This document shows positions 25,401 to 40,400 of a DNA stretch of 64,000 nucleotides, piece by piece. The stretch comes from Arcuatula senhousia (Eukaryota > Mollusca > Bivalvia > Mytilida > Mytilidae). Where the stretch lies: positions 23,961,275-24,025,274 of the forward strand of contig OZ020308.1 of assembly GCA_963971305.1 (NCBI GenBank), written 5' to 3'. The position numbers and the translations under genes were made by a program. The notes beneath the pieces were generated by a model. It saw nothing but the letters and a program-made list of their open reading frames with translations. It was not told where the DNA came from and did no database searches. Each line of letters opens with the position of its first letter. The first letter of the stretch is position 1.

Positions 25401-28400
25401 ATAGCCCCTGCCCTGCCAGATCAATATTGAAAAAAATTGTGCCTAAGAAGACATTTCTTTACATCGCTCGACCACCTTGTGCTAATACCAATATGTAAAA
25501 AAAATAGACATTACAAGCATGCAACCAATGAACAAAATATTAAAGTTCAGCATTTAATATAACACTGATTTTGACCTTAGGTATTAACTGGATTAAAAAC
25601 AACTTGCCATTAATCGATCAAACCAACAAACAATCAATCAGATAAAGTCTGTTCTGTCTAACAAATTGCGCAAAGTTTCGGTTACCTCATTTAACAACTT
25701 AAAAAATCTTCATATTTTCAGATGGATGACATCATTACAAGAGAGAAGTTAAAACTAGAGGCTGACCTGGAATGGAGATTACACAAAGAGAAAGATCAAG
25801 CTCAGCAAGAGTTGAAGGTCAAACTGAATGCTATTTCTAAGGAGCTGGAGGAGGAGAAAAAGGTCAAAAGTCAATTCCTGTCTCAGGTGGAAAAACTAAC
25901 GACGGTAAGATCATGTTTTTATTTCAGCAAACAAAGTTTGAGTTTCATGTTCATTGGAATTTTCCTGTATGTCAATCTGTCTGCATCTTTATCAACACAA
26001 AACTTCTACTATACCAGAAAAAATTAGATGAACTTAATACATATATAATGTAGTAAATCCAATTGGCACATGAAGAAATTCTATTATTCTCAGATACCAT
26101 TCAGGGGAGATAATTGGACTTCTGATTTTTTCCTATAAAGAGTTGAAGATGCCAGGTTAATTGCGATAATTCATAATGGTCACATCAACTGTAGAAAAGT
26201 GAAAGTGTAGACTTGTGTGTCATTTTGTGAAGTACAATGTCACTTTAGAATGGCATGGAAGAATATGATGTTTCAATTGTTTCATTTGTGACCTGTGACA
26301 ACATTTTTGGGAGCTTTAAATTTTACTCATGTCTGACTCTTCGTATGAATTTTTTTCAAGCTTTTTCACAGAAACCATACATTAAAATGATTTGTGAAAC
26401 TGAGCAGGATGGTTCAATATGACAAACTGTGTGTCCTAAGTGACTTTCAGATTTGTCAAACTTCTACATTCTGTTTTGGACTGGGGCAATATGAAAATTG
26501 ACATGAAAATTTTCATCAAGCTTTTCTGAGAAACAGTACACGAGAATTACAATTTGGTTCAGGGTGAAAACTGTATGTTCTTGTTGACTTTCAGACCTGT
26601 TGGACTTCTACTTCTTATTTAGGACTGGGCAGATATGAAGATTAGCTTAAATTGTAAATTTCCATCAACCTTTTTAAAATGATTTCACCAGAATATGATT
26701 GAAGGTCTAAAAATCACTTTACTCAGTCTGTCTGTCTGTTTTTTGTTCATCTGTTCATCATCGAAGGTTTGTGAAATCAGTATGTCAAAAAGTATAAATG
26801 CTACATCTTTCAAACTTTGAACAGTAATAGATATTCAATATGAAAAAAAAATGTCTGTTATTAGATTGTTTGTTAAACAAGTCACTGGTACAGACATGCT
26901 CTTTTGATTGGGTGGTTTTTGTCTGCTTAGACATATTTTAATTCTCTTCAACACAAAAACAGTTGCTCTTTGGTTGCAGTAATATACTTTTAAAGGGTTG
27001 CTTTAATAGAAATATTTATCAAATTTTAACATATGATGAAAAGCAATGTAATGAATTATATGTTTATTTTAGTGAATGATTCAAATATGCATTATTCCCA
27101 GGCTTTCTTGACATTTTAGATCACTTTTATGTGCTTTCTCTGTTTTAATGGAAAACTGTTATGAAAAGTTATACATAAACCGTATTTCATGTCGATAAAG
27201 ATGAAATATATAAGTACATGGATGAATACCCTAATTTACAATGTATAAAATTCTAAAACTTTAAACAATTTTAACAATGAAAAGTGCAACAATGGCTTTT
27301 AAATTGAAGCACAGTGGGTCTTTATTCAAAATATTTACGTAAAATTTATTTAAACTTTCAACATTGTAATCCTTTTTAAGGATTTTTCTTTTGTTCAAGT
27401 TACTTTTATTTAAAAAAGGTCAACTTGCTCAAGTAAAGATTTAAATAATGTGGCATGTTTATTATTTCAACTAAAATAAGTTTTCTTTAAGAATAAGAAG
27501 TTTAGCATTACAACATGTATGTACTATTCAAAATTATTCTGATCAAAGCATAGTATTTACTCTATTTTTCACATGTAATTTCTGTATCCTTCTATATCAA
27601 ACAGAGAGAAAAATTGAGATGGTTGGAGGGCAGGAAATAATTTTTGTAACAGATTTTTCAGGAACCATAAATCACAGCTTCTCAATAGTTGGTATGAGGC
27701 ATCAGCATGGGGTCCCATTCTGCGGGATTTGTTTGGGAACAAGGAGAAACAGGTTTTAAAAATTATGTAATGGAAAAAGCTTATAAACTTGAAATCAGAT
27801 AACATTTTAATTTATGAAAGGGTTCAAGACTAAAATTGATATAAATTGAAAAATATGATATATCTTTTTCATCAAATTTGTTTAAACAAACTTGTTGAAA
27901 CATGTTCAAGTTTCATACAAAAAAGATAACAAAACTCTCCATTTCTATGATGTCATTTACAATAAATTATGTTTGAAATTTTTCAAGTGCTGCGGACTCT
28001 ACCATTATTTCCAATTCTTTTATCTTATAGTTACTATAGGCAATTTTTAAGACCAGGTCTTCTTTCCAACTTATTATTTTTTCTGCTCCCGGGATAAAAT
28101 GTCTGTGGCATTAGTTTATCTCATGTCTGTATGTATGAAAATCTGTACAAATTTCTGGCAAGCTTGTTTCATAAATGTTACATGAAAATGATTTGAATTT
28201 GGTAGGGTGATTTGGAATGTCAAACTGTTGGATAACTACTTCCTGTTTTGGCCTACAAGGGGGCACCTGTGTTCCATGGACGCATTCATTTTTGTCTCGC
28301 CTGCGACTTTAGTCGCTGAAGGCGAGACATAGGTATTACTTTCCGGCGGCGGCGGCGGCGGCGACGGCGTAAACTTTTTTGTAAGACTTTTGTGGAAAAT

Positions 28401-31400
28401 GAATTACAAGAAAAGTATAATAGCTAGGCATATGATATTTGGTATACAGACAGTTGGGGTTATGGTCTACACAACTGGCACCATGCCGTTTGACCCTGAC
28501 CCCAATTTCATGGTTCAGTGACTCTGTGAACTTAGATGTTTTTTCAGGCCAAAAGACCCCTTTGTAAGACTTTTGTGGAAAATGAATTACAAGAAATGTA
28601 TAATAGCTAGGCATCTGATATTTGGTATACAGACAGTTGGGGTTTTGGTCTACACAACTGGCACCATGCTTTGTGACCCAGACCCATTTCATGGTTCAGC
28701 AACTCTATGAACTTAGATGTTTTTTCAGGCCAAAAGACCCCTTTGTAAAACTTTTGTGGAAAATGAATTACAAGAAAAGCATATTAGCTAGGCATCTGAT
28801 ATTTGGTATACAGACAGTTGGGATTATGGTCTACGCAACTGGCCCCATGCCATTTGACCCTGACATCATTTTCATGGTTCAGTGACTCTGTGGACTTATA
28901 TGATTTTTGGGACAATTTAAACTTTTGTGGAAAATAAATTAAATTAAAAGTATAATAGCTAGACATCTGATATTTGGTATACAGACATTTGGGGTTTTGG
29001 TCTACACAACTGACACCATGTTGTGTGACCCTGACCCCATTTTCATGGTTCAGTGACTTTGTGAACTTAGGTAATTTTTAGGTGAAAAATGAGTTAAGTG
29101 AAAAGTATATTATAGCTAGGCATCTGATATTTGGGGATTATGGTATACACAACTGACGTCATCATGTAATGTGACCTTGACCCCATTTTCATGGTTGAAT
29201 GACTCAGTGAATGTTTTTTTTTTCATTGTTTCTAAATAACTATGGTATCTAGTACATACTTCAGACATTTTTGTGATGGTTAAATGGAATTCTGTCATTT
29301 GTCATATGACCTTGACCTTAACTTTTCTGAAGGCCCAGCTAGACCTTCAATGAGTTCTGTGATGGTGCCGACAGGCGAGACATACTTTAGTGTCAACTCT
29401 TGTTAATATATTCCATAAACTTGTTGCTTTTTTTTCAATTTTAAAATAACACAGACAAAATAACCCACAAACTGACATTACTGGTAGTTACAAACTTTAT
29501 TTAATAATGTATTAAAAAATCATTCTGTTCAATTTGTGATACATAACATTGATGTTTTGTGGGAATTCTTTTATGGTTAAATTAAACCTAGTGATCAGAC
29601 TGTTGCATTTTTTTTCCACATCAATAAAAGTTTCAATCAGATCTTTTAAAAATGCATTTTAATAAATTTGAATCACTATTTAAAGTTGACTTATGTTTTT
29701 AACACGCTTAACACTAATAAGCTTATAATAAATTTATAATATTTTCAAACCTAGAAATTCATATTTTAATAAAATTTTAATCCAATTTAATATGCTGTCA
29801 AATCTAGAGCGGGAAAGCTTTCAAGTGTAATGAAAAAGGATCATGTTCCAATATCAGCGATATTTTATTTATTTTTATACAAAATTTTGCAAGGATCGTT
29901 GATTTTACTTACAAACCCTATTTGTCCATATTACAATAAGTACAAAAGCTAACTTTGTAAAGCCGATATCACATTGAATGTTAACAGGACTTTATAGTAA
30001 ATCTACTTCGTGTGTTTGACAACCTATGTAAATTTTTATACAAGATGTAAACCAACAAGTTGATAAGAATGAAAAGTGGGTAGATTTTCTTACTATTAAA
30101 ATTGTGTTTGCTTTGCGGATACTTGGACAAAATTATCATCGTTGGAAAAAGGACCCTCAATAGGCTGGATGATTGCGAACATTAGAGAATTAGCGGGAGA
30201 CGGACCATATTGATTTGCCATATAGAGTTAATGGATACAAATCTATTAATACTAACACATATTTTTTTATCAAAAGGACTGAAAAGGTGTTTTAAACGAG
30301 ATTGATTTTAATGACTCTACTAGTTAAATGAAGCATTGATTAGAATACTATATTTCCCTTTACATTATTGGATATTTACTAGTGAAGCAGTCTTAAATGT
30401 TCAGACATAAGGCATATAGTTATTGTCAACGAAATCTTCACTTCTTTAGAAATTGATAATGGGACTTTAAAAAGAGAGTTATTAGGTTCTGTAGTGACAT
30501 AATTGAAATACAATCATCCAATTGAAGGCGAGGATTAGACAACACTCCAAGTCTTCACAGTCTTAGGCAGATCTGTATTTTGCATTACTGTGTTATAGTA
30601 AAGAATTAATAGTGTGAATTTATAAGTTTATAACCATGGATTTGGATTATGATCAATTAAGAGAGGTCAAGATGAGGTTTTTTGACTGTTTTAAGGTAGG
30701 TTGGTGTTTCAGCTGAGAGAAAAATAAATGACTTCAAAATATTGAACAAAGTACAGCATCATCCATTTAATCTTGGCATTAGAAAATTAAGAAATAGAAG
30801 ATACTTAAATAAATGAACTTGTTGATAAAATGGAAAGAATGTGCTAAATTTGTATAGTCAACAATTTTAGTACCCAAGTTAATACATGTACATGTAATTG
30901 CATAAATTGCTTTTCTACTCCATACAAAAAACATATTGATTTTGATGCCTTTTATAGAGTAGAAGCTTCATATTGTAAGATTCCACAAAAGCACAGACTC
31001 AGCTGATGTTGGAAATCATTCTTGTATTATTGTCTTATAGTCTCATAGACTTTATTTTTTTAAACCTAGTGCAAGTTTTTTTTAAATGGTAGATTGCAAA
31101 GAATGTTTTAAAGTCCTCTGTAATGAGCTTTTGACCAGATTAAGAGAACTTGTAATCCTTATTATTATGCATTAATCTGAATGGTCAGCATGTTCACCGC
31201 ACAGTCTTTAGTTATATCATGGAGTTTAAGTTTTTTAGTGTAACATTATATAGAGCTGGAAATATAAAATGTTAAAGAACTATAGATTTAATGAGGCTGA
31301 GGTCTGTAATGTGTGTTCTGTGCAATTCAATATAATACACGTAAGGGAAAGGTATGAAATTTCTGAGTTTACATTTTTCTTTCAAGCAAATTTTGGTATG

Positions 31401-34400
31401 TTCATTTGTATTCAATGACTTGCAATTTCCTCTTAGTGAATATCTGTATGTTTGGTATGTAATTCAGTTGTTTACAACATGCCAAAAATTATGAACATTC
31501 AAAGTACTCTAAGGCCCATTTCTTCTTCTTCCAGTACTGAGTCAGAATCTTTGAGAGTGTATGTTGACTCTTTCTGCGCAAGGTTATCATTTTCTTCTTG
31601 GCACTCTAGTTTCCTTTGTCAAAATATTTTCAGTCATATAAGATCTGAAATAGGGGCACAAACTCCTGAAAATGATTGAATATCATTTATCTTAGAAAGT
31701 TTCAGTTTGTAGACCAGACACATTAGTTTTACATTGCCAGGTTATATTAATTTGCTGATACAAAAAGTTAGTGTGGTTGTCTGGAAAATTTGTCAATTGA
31801 AATATTGTATAGAAAATATCTTTTGAAGGTTGTACAAACATATAAATTACAATATTACATCAAAAACTTAGGCGTTACCAAGTTTGATTTTAGATTGTAT
31901 AAATATATTGGTTTTCATATCATAATTTATTGTTTTTAAACACCTAATAGTGAAATAAAACAGTAACAAATTGATATTGAAATATTTATTTTGAGCAAAC
32001 AATACAATTTTTATTTGATAAACTTTTGCAGTCTTCTTTTCGAACATATGTTCATCATGGTTATTGTTAAAGAAACTGGTATGTCAGCATAGTTTACATT
32101 AAATAATTCAAATGTCTGCATAATTAAATTTTTACAAGACAGTGTACAGGTAGCTGCAGTTTGTAGCTCTTAATCGTCTTTTATGAAATATTCTGATTTG
32201 GCGGACTATGGTCCTTGAAAAAAATATCAAAAGGTACATTAAGAGCTACATACTGCAGCTAAGATACAGGGTGAGGGTGTCTACAACCAATTGCAAAAAA
32301 AAAAACCAACCAATGGATATATATATTGGTCTTCAAAAAAGGCTGTTCATTGTGTCCCACTGCTTCTAAAACCATGCACAGCCAGCACTTCTTGAAAATT
32401 CCAGCCAAAACAGACACATTCAAGTACAGTTTTATGGCAAACACCATCAAAGATTGGAACTCATTGCCATCAGCCATCATCAACACATCAGAAGCTAAGA
32501 GGCCAGCTAAAACTTTCGCTGACTTTGTAAGGGGGTCATTGATGCATGCCCAGTGAAGTAATGTCTACAGATGTATCACCTAAAAAATCAAGAAGATCTT
32601 TGTTCCATGTGAACAGTTATCATCTGTTGAGGCTGCATGCATGCTCCTATTCTATTCTGGTTTAAAAGGAATTTCATATTTTATAGTGTCACACTCAAAG
32701 CTAGTAAATCTTTGCATTTGAATCTTTTAAAGGAGAAATAGGTCTCATCTTTGATGTCTTCAAATAGCCAAATAAAGTTTTATTTGTTTAAATTTTGATT
32801 TCATTCCTTGAATTGTTTTGAGAAAAAATATTACATGTACTGAACAACAAACTCTTCAAAATATGCAGATCTAGCATATTTTTATACATAAACTGTACAA
32901 CATATGAATTGACAAATTTTAATAAATACATTTAGTCTAGAATTATCAAATAAACTTTCAATGAAATTTGAAACCTCTAATTGTAATTTAAATGTTCCAA
33001 TAAAATAATTATAGGACAAGGTTTAATATATTTATAACACCTCCTTGATTTCAATATAAATTCAGGCCTAAACTTATTGAAATAAAATTCACACCAAAGT
33101 GTATAATAAAACACTTATAGTAATGCTTGTTTCACAAATTTTATCTCAAGCTATTAAGAAATTTGATAACAAATTAATTTAATGATAACTTTCAGTGTTT
33201 GGAAGCCAAACAAATGCTTCTTGGTAATGTGATAAAAGTAAAACTCAATCAAAGTTTTATGGTATGTTTAAATTCCACATAGAAAATCATATTGTACAAG
33301 TATGCACTTGTCTCTATTTTTGGTGTACAAGATTTTAGTTTTATTGTAAGTTTAGGGCTGGATAAATGGAATGGAATGGAATGCTGAACCATGTTTGTGT
33401 TAAACTGATATACAAATTCCTCTTTTAAAATGACTGAAAGACTTCATTCGATTTGGCATATCTTGTAAATTTGTTTCAAAGATTTTGTCAAAATTGTATT
33501 ATTAAAACAACTTTCGTATATGCAACAACCTGCTTTCCATCCCATATTTTACAATATGCCTTCCATTTTGTTTCCAAATTTGTCATGTAATTGTTCTGAA
33601 TGAAAGTAAAAAATCAATTCTGCAACAATGCAATAATTATGAAAAATAGATGAAATAGTTCTTGACAACAATCACTTTTATGTTCTGACAAATGGGATAA
33701 TTATGTATAATTAACAACACCAGGTATTGTAAAAAATTTCAATGGACTGTGAAAGCCTTTTTTTGAGTCAATACTTTGTTATTTAGATTGATGAACTGAT
33801 TAAAAATTTTCTGTTTCATTTTATTTCAAAAATTCCAAAATTAGTATCAAATTCCTTTTTAAAAAAAATATTAGACTTACAAAATAAAACAAAGCCAAGC
33901 TCTTAAATTACCATTGCCCATGGATAACGGCATCTGTACCATAATAGATATCAATACAAGGCAAGTATTTTATTCCCTCATGTTTCATAGATAACAGAAT
34001 AACATTTTATACTCAATTCAAATTGAAAGTCTATGGCAAAGATCTTAGTTTACAGAAGCGGATCATGAAGTGTTGGAACCTATTTTCTGTAGTTTTTTGA
34101 CAAAAAATTTGGGGGCCTGGTTGGGCGAGTGGTCTAAGGCGCTGGTTTAAATACCACACTATTGATCACTAGCCAATCACCTCATGTGTGGTGTTTGAGT
34201 CCCATTTGTAACTTATGATAAAAAGGGACTTCCCCATCTGCAATGTGATTATGTGTCTGTCAGTGACCTGCCCAAAGTCGGTAGTTTCCTTCGATTACTC
34301 TGATTTCCTTCACCATTGAAAGTGACTGCCCTGTATGACCCAGGTGGGTCGAGAAGGGCGTTAAACACCAACAAACAAAGCAAAAAATTGGTCTAAAACC

Positions 34401-37400
34401 TACTTTCCTCTTCTTCATTATATCACCTGCAACGTATTGCAAAGTGACATATATGGCTTACTTTGACAATATCCTTCTTCTTGAGTAATTCATCTACCTC
34501 CTGTTTACCCCATATTTTAAGATGCAGGCGACATACATTTTCCATGGAAGACGGCCATTCTAGTTCTCAGTAAACTGTCATGGAATTTTCAAAAAATTCC
34601 TGGATCCACTTCTGGTTTAACCCATTTTGTGTGGCTCAAAGACTTGTCAGAGAGTTGAATACATTATTTTGATTTTGAAAAAGCATATCTATAAAGGCCA
34701 TGTTGGTTGATGAAATCCTAGGCAAAGGATTAAGTAAAGATATAGATATATATGATAGGGGTAGACAAATATAAGAATTTAAGCAATGTAAAATCATGAG
34801 TTGGATCTCTTCATCACAAAATAATATTTGCTTTATCTAAAATTTAGTTCCATATTATTTTCCAGGAGTTGGAGACTCAGCGTCTACAAAACAGACAAGC
34901 TGTCCATGATCGTATGGTGGCTGTGGCTCGGGCCAAGGAGGCCATCAAACAAGACATGCAGGTCGATATGGAGAAACTCAAGGCCAAAATGAAAGAGGTA
35001 TGATTCATTTATTATGGAAGGGTTTGAAATGAATGGTTGATTCCATTACTTCCTTTTAAATTTGGTATCTTTAACCTTATGATTTTTAAATTTTCAAGTT
35101 TGTATGGGTTAATCATAATTGTTTTGAAAACAATTGCTTCCCCCTATCCCATTACAGTTGTTGTATTTTAACTCTGTTTTGCTGTGATAAAATTTAATAT
35201 TTTAACTGCATGATGCTTGCTTTGGTATTAATCAACCTTGGGTTATGGGGAAACAAATAATTGGGTGGGGGCATATAGCATATGTACTCGTTATATTTAG
35301 TTTTCGCTTCAGGATTTCCAACAAGAGCTAGATAAATTGCAGAACACAATAAGAATGCAGGAAGAGGAAATCAAGCAATTACGGGCAGAGCGAGCTGAAG
35401 TGCTAAAAATAGCACAGGACAATCAAGCATCAGAAAGAATTGAAAGAACAATAGTGAATGAAATAAACGAAGAGTGTCGGAAAAATTCTCATATGTTAGG
35501 AATAAGTCCTCGGAAAGTTAATGTTACTGAGTAAGTTTGGGAAAAAAATTGAAGAGAAAAACAAGTTAATCTTTAATAAAAAAAATTAGTGTAAAAAAAA
35601 TAACAGAAAAGTCTCAGGCAATTTCAAATTATATCATGTATTGTCTACAGAATAAAGACTCTTCCGAGATGCGTTACCAAAAGTTGAAAGGCCGAAATGG
35701 AAAGAAAAGTTTATTGACCATAAAATTTACCAAAGGGAATAACTTAAAGAGTTTTGAACAAATACAAAAGAACTCAAAGTATTTGATCCATAAATAAGGG
35801 TTAAACTTACACTTAAATGTTCACAAAGAAGTTTTGAATATTACCGGTAGTCAGAATTTTTTTGGAAAAGTTATATTACCAAGTATTTATGATCATCTCA
35901 TGTTTATTGTAGCTTCCGAGAGAATGGTTTTACATCCTCTGGTAGAATGAGAGCACCAACTACAGCAGCATTGGTAAGACATATATGGTCATCTGAACAT
36001 TGATTGATATGATGTAACATGGATAAAAAAGCCTGTGAACTTTCTTAACAAGGGTTAAATAGTGTATTGCATCAGTCCTATATCTTAATTATATTTGGTA
36101 CAGTTATCAATAAATAAGTTTATAAACCTTAACCCCCCCCCTTTCTTGATCTGCTACTAAAGATATATGATGATAGAGAGAAAAAAATTATAATTTAGCA
36201 AATTAAACACCTTAAATGAAGAACAAATCTTTATTTCTTAATATGATAATGAATATATAGGTATATATTATGAGTATACATGAAAGTAAAATATATTTAT
36301 TAGAATAAGTCAATAATCAGGACAAACATATCCTTTAGAATTAGTTTCTTAGTTTGCTTATTGGAGTAGGAACCAAGATCAATGATCTTTAAATTTACCA
36401 TTTAAAATGTGATATCACTACTGAATGCAGACATGGGTTCTTTCATTACTCTTAACTGGATATCTTTGATTTTTGTAAATCTTTTTGTTATCATTTTCTT
36501 TTGCCAACTCCCTAACCTTTTCACAAGAGCACCAAATGTTAGACTTACAATAGAAAAGATATTTTTGGGTCAAAATTACTCAAATTTTGTAAAACATTAA
36601 GTATATACATGTATTACCTTTTACATGACTGTTATGAATTATAATTTTTAACACAAAAAAATGTCATTAAAGAAGTTGCACATAGAACTATTGAAAGAAT
36701 CTATTTTCCTTCCCTAAAATTAGCAAAATTAAGGCCTGCACACATATACATTTTCCTGTAAAACATTTTGAGAAAAAAAAAGAAAGATTGCATGCATAAA
36801 GCACCTCAATGATTCAAATAAAACTTTTGTTACTAGATGGTTAGCGGAAGTAGATTTAATGAAGAGGTGGGTTCTTTGTATATACTCCTGTTACCATAGC
36901 AACCAGCTTTTCTTGTTGAATATATTTCTTCTATCTTCCTTTAAAATCCTGTCTTCCTTTGTAACAAACATATCAAAAATTAAACTGTTATTTTGAATTG
37001 AGAAAGTTTTTTACCACCTCAATGCCATTTTTTCCAAAATTTGTTCTTGAACAGAACTAAGGATAATGATCATTTTTTGAAATTTGTGTGGTTTGAAGAA
37101 GCATTTATGAAGCCATTTATAATCCTGTTTTGTTTTTTTTTTCATTTGAAAAAAATCTCTATATGTAGTAAACAATTTTTGTCAAACATTTTTTTTTTAA
37201 ATACCTCTTAATTTTGAAATTTTTGAAGTTATTTCTTTACCTTGATATATATGCATAGTTTATAACCCTAGGTATGCATGTAGTCCTATTTAGCCTATAT
37301 CCTTAGAATTTAAGCTATTTTAATTAACCAAATTATACATATACCTATACATAGAAGTTGTCTCTCCTGGTTTTCAACAGCTGTTCTCATAAAGGGAGAC

Positions 37401-40400
37401 AACTTCATATTGTCTTACTAACAAAATAAGTTTGGTGGATTTGTTTGCAATATGAACATGATTGTATGAACAATTGTTTAATTTTAAGTGCAAATAAAAC
37501 TCAAATGGCGAGATGCCAAAAGATTGATAATTACAAAAAGCCAGCCCCTTTAGGTCTAAAATTTGCATTAAAAAAATAATGGAGTATTGTTTTGTGTTAA
37601 TTTGTACATGTATTTTATCCTTATATACTACATAGCATCAATGTAACAATGTCTTTATTCATATGTGTTTACATTATGGTATTCATATTGGTAATCATAT
37701 AAATCATGTGTGCATGTCATGAAATTGCTTTCTGCCATGTTTCTTTCTCTTCCAAAAATTGTAACTGTCAGTTTTTGAAATAAAAATTAAAGTCATTCCA
37801 ACTGTCTTTAATAGAGTTGTACTATCAAATTGACATAAGTTTGCTCTTACTATTAATTTCGTCATTGAAATCCTAAAATGCCTTAAAAATGAACTTACAA
37901 AAGAAAGCATTTTTATGACAAGTTTGTTATCATACCATATATCTACATATTTATTCAATGTTAATACAAGCATGATTTGCAGTGCATGTTTTTAACTGTA
38001 GGCTAACCTACGAGCGTGCAATTCAGAACTTCGTAACCACGTACAGGAACTGAAACAAGAGGTCGAACATCAAAAGAGTCAGTTGATCAAATCACAGCGG
38101 GAAAAGGTACTAACTCATCATCTAACATCAGTTATCTCCCTTAGGTCCTTGGCTGTTAATAAAATTGAAACTCGCTTTGTTTTTGAAGTTTGTCTGACCT
38201 ACTGGACCTGCCGATAGAAAATTGTGAGGTCCATTTCAAAACCTAGGGATTTACATATAAAAGAATGAAGATAGATGGTCTGAAAAGACTGAGGCCTGAC
38301 AAAACTAGAATGAATTTAATGAACTCTTTGATTTTATTTGATTGTAATGTCTTAAAAAAAAAATCATATTTTGATTATTTTATCTTACATGTTGATATAA
38401 TGCATATCTAGTGGACTCAAGGCTTAAAAGAATTTTTATGTTTGAAAGCCCTATCTAATAGTAACAAACATTTTTATATCCAATATTGTTAGTGTAAAAC
38501 AGACAATTTCAATTTAGTTTTCCCTAATAATCTGCTGATTGGGTTTTCTGGAAACTCATGGAGTGAGGTCCAAGGCAGATTAGACCATGGATTTTTGATA
38601 ATTGTTTTAAGTCTTAACATTATTCGATCCAATCCTCAGTTTCATACTGCTCTAAAATTGTAACATGGTAGCTGGATATATGCATCTCATGCTTAAACTT
38701 CATAATCATACAGAAAAAAGATGAAAAAGATCTGATGTCCTTTATTATTTGAGAATATGCTTGTTTTGTTCCCAGATAAAACTAGTTGTAAGCAATGTTG
38801 AAGATTACTGCTCCATGCGTGCCCTACACTTATTTTCCAGACAAGCTGTGCTACAGCTCGAGCTTGTCTCGAAAAAAGCAGCTGGACATCACAACAATTT
38901 TGAACTTCCATGAATAAGATAGCGTTTGTGAAGATTTTAATTCTTGTTAATTTTATTTGATTTATCTCCCTTTGTTCTAGTCTGATATTGTACAGAGTGT
39001 TAAAAGTCAACTGGAAAGGGAAAAGTCATATGAACTGGATAAACTGAAGGAGAAGTTTGTTAAGGTGAGTTATCTCAATGTTATTTTGTGCGATTGAAAA
39101 AAAGCAAAAATAAAACTTAAAAAGTGGATTCACATCAAAATACTGTTAAAATATATAGAAACAAAAATATATGCAAACAGAAAATGATTTAGTTAAAAAA
39201 GGATTTTAAGCTAATTCTAGGTAAAGAAAGCCTTTGAGCATGAAAATTCGAACCAAAATATATATACATTTGTACAGGCAAAAAAATGAAACAAAATATC
39301 TTATGAGTTCATTTCAATTTGATACGAAACCTTAATTGTATTGTCTGAAAAATCTCACGATTGCAGATTTCAGATTTTTAATTTGATGCTGATTTATGCA
39401 GGTTGTGTCACATGTATTAACGCCACTTGTTCTATGTTTCTCACAAGTTTCTTTTTGACAAATATATATACATTAATAAATAACTACAACAAAAATTTAA
39501 TCAAGATAGAAGAACCAAGTTTTTATTTTCGTTGATTTGGATTTATTTTGAACATTTAATCCATAGTGATTATTTGTAAATTGTGTAAATACATGTATTT
39601 GTGTTTGGTTAATGAAGAATTTATTCTTATAATAATGGTGTCTATGTAAGTCTTTTTTTTTACATATTTTATGATTCATAGATGTCCAGAAGTAATTTTT
39701 CTAATTATATTTAGCTCATTCCTATGTATTCCTATAATATTCATTTACCAGATATATATGAATGTTTTGAAATTTTTAAATTCCATGTAAAACAGCAGTA
39801 TTCTCCTTCAAAATTTATACCTAAGGACATATCCCTTATAAAGTACTTTGTTGATATTATTCAAGTTTTATTTCAGTAGCAATATAGATGCCCATGTACG
39901 ATGTTTTGCAATATCCTGCTTTTATTTTAGGGAAACCCTCCAAACGGTTATAAAACTGGTTACCATAATGATATGAGAATGTAAGAACATCTCCCTTGCT
40001 CTCTGTTGCTAGCCTTATGTAACCCAGCCTAAATATTTATTTTCTTTTCCTTAACTAAGCAATCATGTTCAGATTGAAAAAAAAATCCTCTAGCTTTCAT
40101 GGCTTTTATATAAAGGTAGATATAATTTTGTAAATTTTTAGACCATTTTACAGAGTAACAAACCTTTAAAAAATAATCTTTTTATTCTTGTGTTAGAATT
40201 AAGTTTTTCATTGTAATCAATTCAACATGGTGAAATAAATTACATCTAGACTTATTGAAGAAAAATCATAGAACCTGTTTAATGTACACTTGAAGAACAT
40301 GATTGTTTTGCTTGGAAATGCTAAGTTAACCCATCTGTCTATATTAACCATGTAACCCTTTCTGTATTCAGCCCTATCATTATTCTCAATTACTTTAATT

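Noticed and set aside
28336..28966. Minus-strand open stretches with Cys-containing repeats resembling a small repeat protein
   Set aside because: They translate the ~182-bp units of element D1. The peptide repeats at the DNA period, and the ends coincide with element borders, not splice sites.
32326..32556. Small host gene of 76 codons
   Set aside because: The peptide matches the C-terminal tail pattern of non-LTR retrotransposon proteins; no introns or conserved start context.
34112..34200. Functional tRNA gene suggested by A-box and B-box
   Set aside because: The anticodon arm region is disrupted and lengthened and the unit continues into a SINE body and tail, so it is a tRNA-derived SINE.
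36409..36600. Possible membrane-spanning peptide
   Set aside because: Hydrophobicity comes from AT-rich codons in an intron without acceptor or donor in frame.
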